From: Telmatherina bonti
Lineage: Eukaryota > Chordata > Actinopteri > Atheriniformes > Telmatherinidae
Reading direction: 5' to 3'
Length of the DNA stretch: 64,000 nt
NCBI GenBank assembly: GCA_933228915.1
Contig: OW121840.1
Location: 7,299,220 to 7,363,219 of the forward strand
The notes under the pieces were generated by a model. The model worked only from the letters and a program-made list of their open reading frames with translations. It did no database searches and had not been told where the DNA came from. Shown piece after piece: positions 59,337 to 64,000 of this stretch. How positions within the stretch are numbered: position 1 is the stretch's first letter; each line of letters opens with the position of its first letter. The position numbers were made by a program, and so were the translations under genes.

Positions 59337-60442
59337 CATAGACCGTATATAAAAGATGAACGGAGCCTTCGGCAGGCAAGCAAAGCCTCTGTGGAAGTGC
59401 ATAAAACTGCAGTTCCCCCTTCATCCACTAGGGGCTGCAAAACAGAGCAAATCCCCATAGACTCCCATGTTAAAAAGACCAACTTCACAGCAGGAATAAA
59501 CATGTTTACAGCAGAAATAAACACGTTTACAGCAAAAATAAACACGTTTACAGCAGGAATAAACACGTTTACAGCAGAAATAAACACGTTTACAGCAGGA
59601 ATAAACACGTTTGCAGCAGAAATAAACACGTTTGCAGCAGGAATAAACACGTTTGCAGCAGGAATAAACACGTTTGCAGCAGGAATAAACACGTTTGCAG
59701 CAGGAATAAACACGTTTACAGGAGAAATAAACATGTTTACAGTAGAAATAAACATGTTTACAGCAGAAATAAACATGTTTACAGCAGAAATAAACACGTT
59801 TGCAGCAGAAATAAACACGTTTGCAGCAGAAATAAACACGTTTGCAGCAGAAATAAACACGTTTGCAGCAGGAATAAACACGTTTACAGTAGAAATAAAC
59901 ACGTTTGCAGCAGAAATAAACACGTTTACATCCTGCTACAATAACATTTTAGGTTTAATAGGTCAGGTTTACCTTCATGACAACTGTGGGGGAAAGAATT
60001 TTTCGCCCGTTTAAAAATAATTTAATCTCGAAATTTTGTTATATTTAGGGGCGTGTCCTTTTGATTGACAGGTACCCGATCTCCCGCTTCAAGTCAGAAG
60101 AACGTAGAACAACCGCGGTTTTTAGCCGGTTAACAACGTGACTTAGCTTTAGCCCGCTTACCTCCGTTAGCTGGTTAGCTCCCGTTATCTCCGCATGAGC
60201 TCGGTTAGCTCTTAGCTACAGAAAGCTCAGAGTTCGCTCGATGTCAATCATCCACCATGACGCTCACAGCCCCCCTCTCAGTTCCGCTCTTTGTCCATAT
60301 TTGTATTTTCTGGAAGAGACGACGCGCATGCCCCTGCCAAGATGGTGATGGTAGGAACGCCCACCGAGCTTCAATTCAGCTCTTCAGAAACCTACGGGTG
60401 ACGTCAGGGAGGCTCCGCCTATCTTTTTATATACAGTCTATG
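59337..60442 (-). mobile_element. Minisatellite-bearing hAT-like MITE, copy D (complete)
   Basis: This 1,106-bp element is the best-preserved copy. The left end is CATAGACCGTATATAAAAG and the right end, read on the minus strand, is CATAGACTGTATATAAAAAG, both continuing into a CGGAGCCT block, so the terminal inverted repeats are about 33 bp. A perfect 8-bp target duplication GTTCAGCC flanks it (59329-59336 and 60443-60450). An 8-bp duplication fits hAT-type transposases. The interior has no transposase. It holds the AGCTAAC-rich tract (60120-60230) and the 21-bp array. The frame at 60257-60514 is incidental. Confidence 0.88.
59490..59935 (-). repeat. 21-bp minisatellite, about 21 units
   Basis: This is the longest of the four arrays, inside copy D. 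Units vary between GCAGAAATAAACACG, GCAGGAATAAACACG and ACAGCAGAAATAAACATG. Both strands are open for over 200 codons as a by-product. Confidence 0.95.
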
Positions 60443-60450
60443 GTTCAGCC

Positions 60451-61684
60451 ACATGTAGACCCCCATTCTGACCCTTTACCTGTCCACGTTGTGATGTGGT
60501 TACGCTATGATTAAAATATTTAGAAACATTAAAAAAAGACAAATAAATCTTAACCATAAACAAGATGCTGTGGCATGTCCTGCTTGGGGTGATGTCAGGG
60601 ACAGTCCTTCGTGTTTGGGGGGTGTCCTCGGCTGCTGTGGTGGATTCCTAGCCTGTAGAGCAAGATTTGCTGGGAGTTTCGGTAAAATGGCTTTAAGGCG
60701 TCCAAACGCTGCTCTGCTTTCAGCATTTCAGCTGCTGGCTAACAGCTGATGCCATGCAGCTGAAATCTGACCCTTTCACACAGCAGCTCGTCACGATTCC
60801 TGCCATCGCTCTTGTTTAATCACAGAGGATGTAAAAGTTGTATATTATCAGAGCAACTCTCTGCTAAACAAATTCAGACGATTATTTAAGGCCTTCCCGG
60901 CTCTGCCTTCGCTTGTCAGCAGCGAGGGTCATGGAAGCCGTAAAACATGATTAAGTGATGGCGCGGCTGCAGCAAAGCTCCTTCCAGTCGCTCAGGAATG
61001 AAAAACGAGGCTGAAATCAGTCGCAGCATGGGAACAGAGCTGCGCTCTCAGCAATGATTAAACCTGGAGTTTGGTCAACCAGAGGCAGACAGACATGCAG
61101 AGCTGTGGAAACCTGCAGAACAGAAACATCTGCTGCCATTATTTTCCCTTAATGAGCTTACGGGGAAGATATAGGAACGTGCATGGTGCAGTATGAGTAG
61201 AATGCTACTGTCATGTAAGACGACATGGGCGTTAGATTATAATAGAAATGTACACATTTTCCATACATGTCATATAAATGCAGTAACACATATTGATGCT
61301 GGGGTAAAGTACCAGTGTGAAGACCCTGCAAAAGCCAGACCGACTCCAGCTGCAGGCTTGTCAAGGTGAGGGTTGGTTTAGGCTACTACTCGCTCAGCGG
61401 CAGCAGGGATTGGCTGAGAGGGACGAGCAGAAGTGAAAACATCTGCAGACTCATCTGGACCTGAAAATATCAGAACTTCATCAGCTGTTCACACCAGTCG
61501 CTTTAGAGTTCAGTGATCAATAGTTTGTCATCTTATGATGGAGGAAATGTCTGAAGGGCTGGAATGTCATGTCAGCGCCACATGATGGTTAACGTACGGC
61601 CATGATAAATAAGTCAGAGTTCAGTTGTCATACAACCTTCTGTTGATGCAGGTTTAATAAGAAAACATTGTCTTAAAAAGAGCC

Positions 61685-61721
<37 letters not shown>

Positions 61722-62339
61722 GATAATGTAAGTAATAATAATTAACTATTAAGTTGTATTGATCATCTGAAAGGTATTTAATCTGCATATTACAGTATCC
61801 AGAACAAGAATATTCAATACAAAACATGACTCAGCAAATATTCTGTCTAGAAAGTCCACAGTGTGTTTTAGAAGCTGTGGTAACCCCTCAAATTCCTAAC
61901 TTATTTAAAATAATATGTAAGACAATCTAACAAAGATAAAAGGCTGGAACAAAAAGTAGAATTTAAAATGATATCAATAAGTAAAGATCAATAATAAATA
62001 CACAAAGTGAATAATATGTAAAATAGAATATCTAGATGTAAAGAAATGAAATAAAGGTCTGAAGTGGTTTTGATGCAGCTTTGCAACACCAGCTGTTTTT
62101 ACGTATATTTACGTCTTTGTGCTGCAGCAGCTGAACTGATCGTTTCTAAACCTCTACAAATGTGGACATTTAAACAGTGATGGCATGAAAAAGGCTCGTC
62201 ATGGCAACGGTTTAACCCGTTTGCTCTGCAGAACAGTGAACATGGACGGATACAGAGAGACGGTCAATGGAAATATAATCCACACAAAAATGCTGATTTT
62301 GAATAAAATGTTGATACAAATGCTGCAGTACGTGCTCCT
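60451..62339. other. Unique stretch, no gene seen
   Basis: No supported gene. Bases 60800-61050 (GCCTTCCCGGCTCTGCC, CATGATTAAGTGATGGCG) look like possible conserved non-coding DNA. An (ATA)n run of about 12 units lies at 61685-61720. Confidence 0.35.
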
Positions 62340-63800
62340 ATTCAGATTTATTTCTTTATTCCATTCATGGTTTATATAATTACATTTGTTGACTTTCTTT
62401 GATGCATGAAAAGAAGCAGGAGGAAGAGAACTTAGCTGCCCTCCTCTACCTGTCGTTCCATTTGGTGCCTGAAGTGACACGACTAACCTGCTGTTGAAAT
62501 AAAATGAAAAAATCTAAAGTTATCTCTTACATTCTTCTTCTAAAACATAACTCATCTGTTATTTATAAAATATTTTCTTACTTCAACACTTCAGAGAACA
62601 ATTAATGACTTCCATAATGTAACGCCTGTAACAGAACTATGATTTTGTTTTATTGTTAATGGAGAAAAGTTGAGTTTAAAATCCAACCTCACTGTTTCCT
62701 TCTAATTCAAATAATTCCTATTATTCCTCAGGAAATTTTTATTTTTTAGCTTTATACGTTATGATTGAGGTGTGAAACTCAACTAAATCCATTATTTTCA
62801 ATAAACCAGATAAAATAAGTCTGTTAGTATGATCTCTGCATCCTACTTTGTACATTATTCTCAGGGTTCCTTTTTGTACCAAAAAGTCAAATTACTCCTA
62901 TAAGTATGACCTCACATTACCAAACAATAATTAACGAAGGGTAGGATCAAGGAGAATACAACCTTCTCAATGTGTTTGTTTCCAAAACATGCATCATCTT
63001 ATTTAAAATAAAAATATTTTTAGCTACTTTTGATTTTGTATATTAAATATTATTTTATTCACTTTCAGTGTTGACTTCGTCTATAGAAAGACATCCTGAT
63101 GATTCCTTTTCCTAAAAACCATCAATTATTGTTTTTCCAAATTAAGCAGTAATTTATTATCATCAAACAATCTTTTTGATTTTATTATTCATTTGTAATT
63201 ATTTTCACAATATTTGAAATCATCCCCAGGACAAAAAAATGGATCATTACCAAATGGTACCTTAGAAATATCATAAATATCATTAATGTATAAAATAAAA
63301 AGTTTTGTAATGCAATTTATCTTCTGGTCAGAACTAAAACTTCCTATTTGTACATGTTGTTGTCTTTTGTGTAAGTAACTCCTTAACCAATGCCACACCT
63401 CTCACACCATTATTATATAACTTAACATATAGAACTTAGATATAACTTTAGATCCATAAATACCTGAATTGTAGCTGTTTTTATCATTTAGTGCAGAAGT
63501 TATTTCTGCTTTCCTGCCGAAACCCAAACACGCTCTCACTCAGGATGTTTCTTTCAATAAATTTCTCCAGTTTCTCAGAAAACAAGTATTTTTTTTTATA
63601 ACTGAGAGCAACGACACTGGTCTGTAATTATTTGTTTGTTCCCTGTTTTAAAATAAATTAATGACCTTTGCTGTCTTCATTAAATCTGGAAAAACCTCTG
63701 TACTAAAAGAGAGATTAACACAAAGGTTTTATTATACAATCTATTGTTTTTAAACAATAATCATATCTATGCCATCAGTCAACTGAATTTTTGTTACAAT
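62340..63800 (-). mobile_element. LINE relic of I/Jockey (Nimb-like) type
   Basis: Read on the minus strand with many stops and shifts, pieces of a reverse transcriptase appear in the right order. STEVFPDLMKTAKVI and a decayed NYRPVSLL region lie at 63600-63700. WLRSYLHKRQQHVQIGSFSS, then KLFILYINDIYDISKV, then a worn FADD region (FFCPGDDFKYCENN) lie at 63189-63398. LNLEKQ and VFRKRNHQDV follow near 63100, SKVAKNIFILNKMMH near 62990, and a C-terminal VTGVTLWKSL-like piece near 62630. The GVPQGS motif and the catalytic Asp pair are destroyed. It extends towards or past the window end. The clade is inferred from recalled motif style. Confidence 0.7.
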
Positions 63801-64000
63801 AGATTCTAATAGCAATGCGTTCCTGCGCCGTTTGCTGAAAACAAGTATTTTCAGCTCATTTACAACAAACACAAAAGCCAAAAGAGCAGAAACTGTGTGA
63901 CGAGACGCACAAACTGGTCAAGATTAATTTTCCTTTATTTAGTCATGAAGTTCTGAGTAAAGTTTCTCTCATAAATATTAAAAACTTACCTTCATATGTA

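Noticed and set aside
59297..60014. Opposed open frames of about 208 codons
   Set aside because: They are created by the 21-bp array inside the MITE. The same text appears in three other copies of the element.

Overview
This window looks like intergenic or intronic DNA from a teleost fish, probably a percomorph (an inference). The evidence is the repeat content: an RTE/Rex3-type LINE with a GATG tail, an L2-type LINE with an ATTGAATTGAA tail, several Tc1-like transposon relics, hAT-like MITEs, a tRNA-like SINE head, a solo LTR, and large micro- and minisatellites. No gene can be followed from start to finish. No RNA gene, operon or prokaryotic defence locus is visible. Most open frames here are shadows of tandem repeats or transposon relics.

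Layout. 1-1.1 kb: 3' end of a broken Rex3-like LINE. 2.1-3.2 kb: a rearranged cluster of Tc1-like relics. 4.6-5.4 kb: two weak candidate exons flanking a partial copy of a minisatellite-bearing MITE. 6.2-7.3 kb: a Tc1-like relic and a MITE. 8.1-9.0 kb: second copy of the minisatellite MITE. 10.1-10.9 kb: Tc1-like relic with remnant transposase sequence. 15.1-15.9 kb: hexanucleotide satellite. 18.8-19.4 kb: ATGGTGGCTAAC minisatellite. 20-30 kb: mostly unique DNA, with a few stretches that resemble conserved non-coding DNA, a MITE relic and a SINE head. 30.4 kb: solo LTR with a perfect target duplication. 31.1-33.0 kb: L2 LINE 3' half. 33.2 kb: TA/TG microsatellite. 34.4-34.9 kb: Tc1-like relic interrupted by a hAT-like MITE. 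37.6 kb: the best single candidate for a host exon, a C-terminal membrane-anchor exon on the minus strand. 39.3-41.2 kb: a 29-bp minisatellite of about 64 units. 43.5-44.9 kb: Rex3 relic followed by a MITE composite. 46.4-47.9 kb: LTR relic and a second Tc1-like family. 49.1 kb: pentanucleotide satellite. 51.0 kb: foldback MITE. 52.3-53.4 kb: LTR relic and a third Tc1-like element. 54.5-55.7 kb: L2 tail and third copy of the minisatellite MITE. 59.3-60.4 kb: fourth and best-preserved copy, with matching termini and an 8-bp target duplication. 62.3-63.8 kb: minus-strand LINE relic.

The most unusual thing seen is the transposon family (copies at 4.7, 8.1, 55.0 and 59.3 kb) that carries a 21-bp minisatellite at a fixed internal position. 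The array ranges from about 3 to about 21 units between copies. Because 21 is a multiple of 3 and the unit has no stop in some frames on either strand, it produces long open frames that are not genes. All family names rest on recalled sequence patterns; no database search was run.
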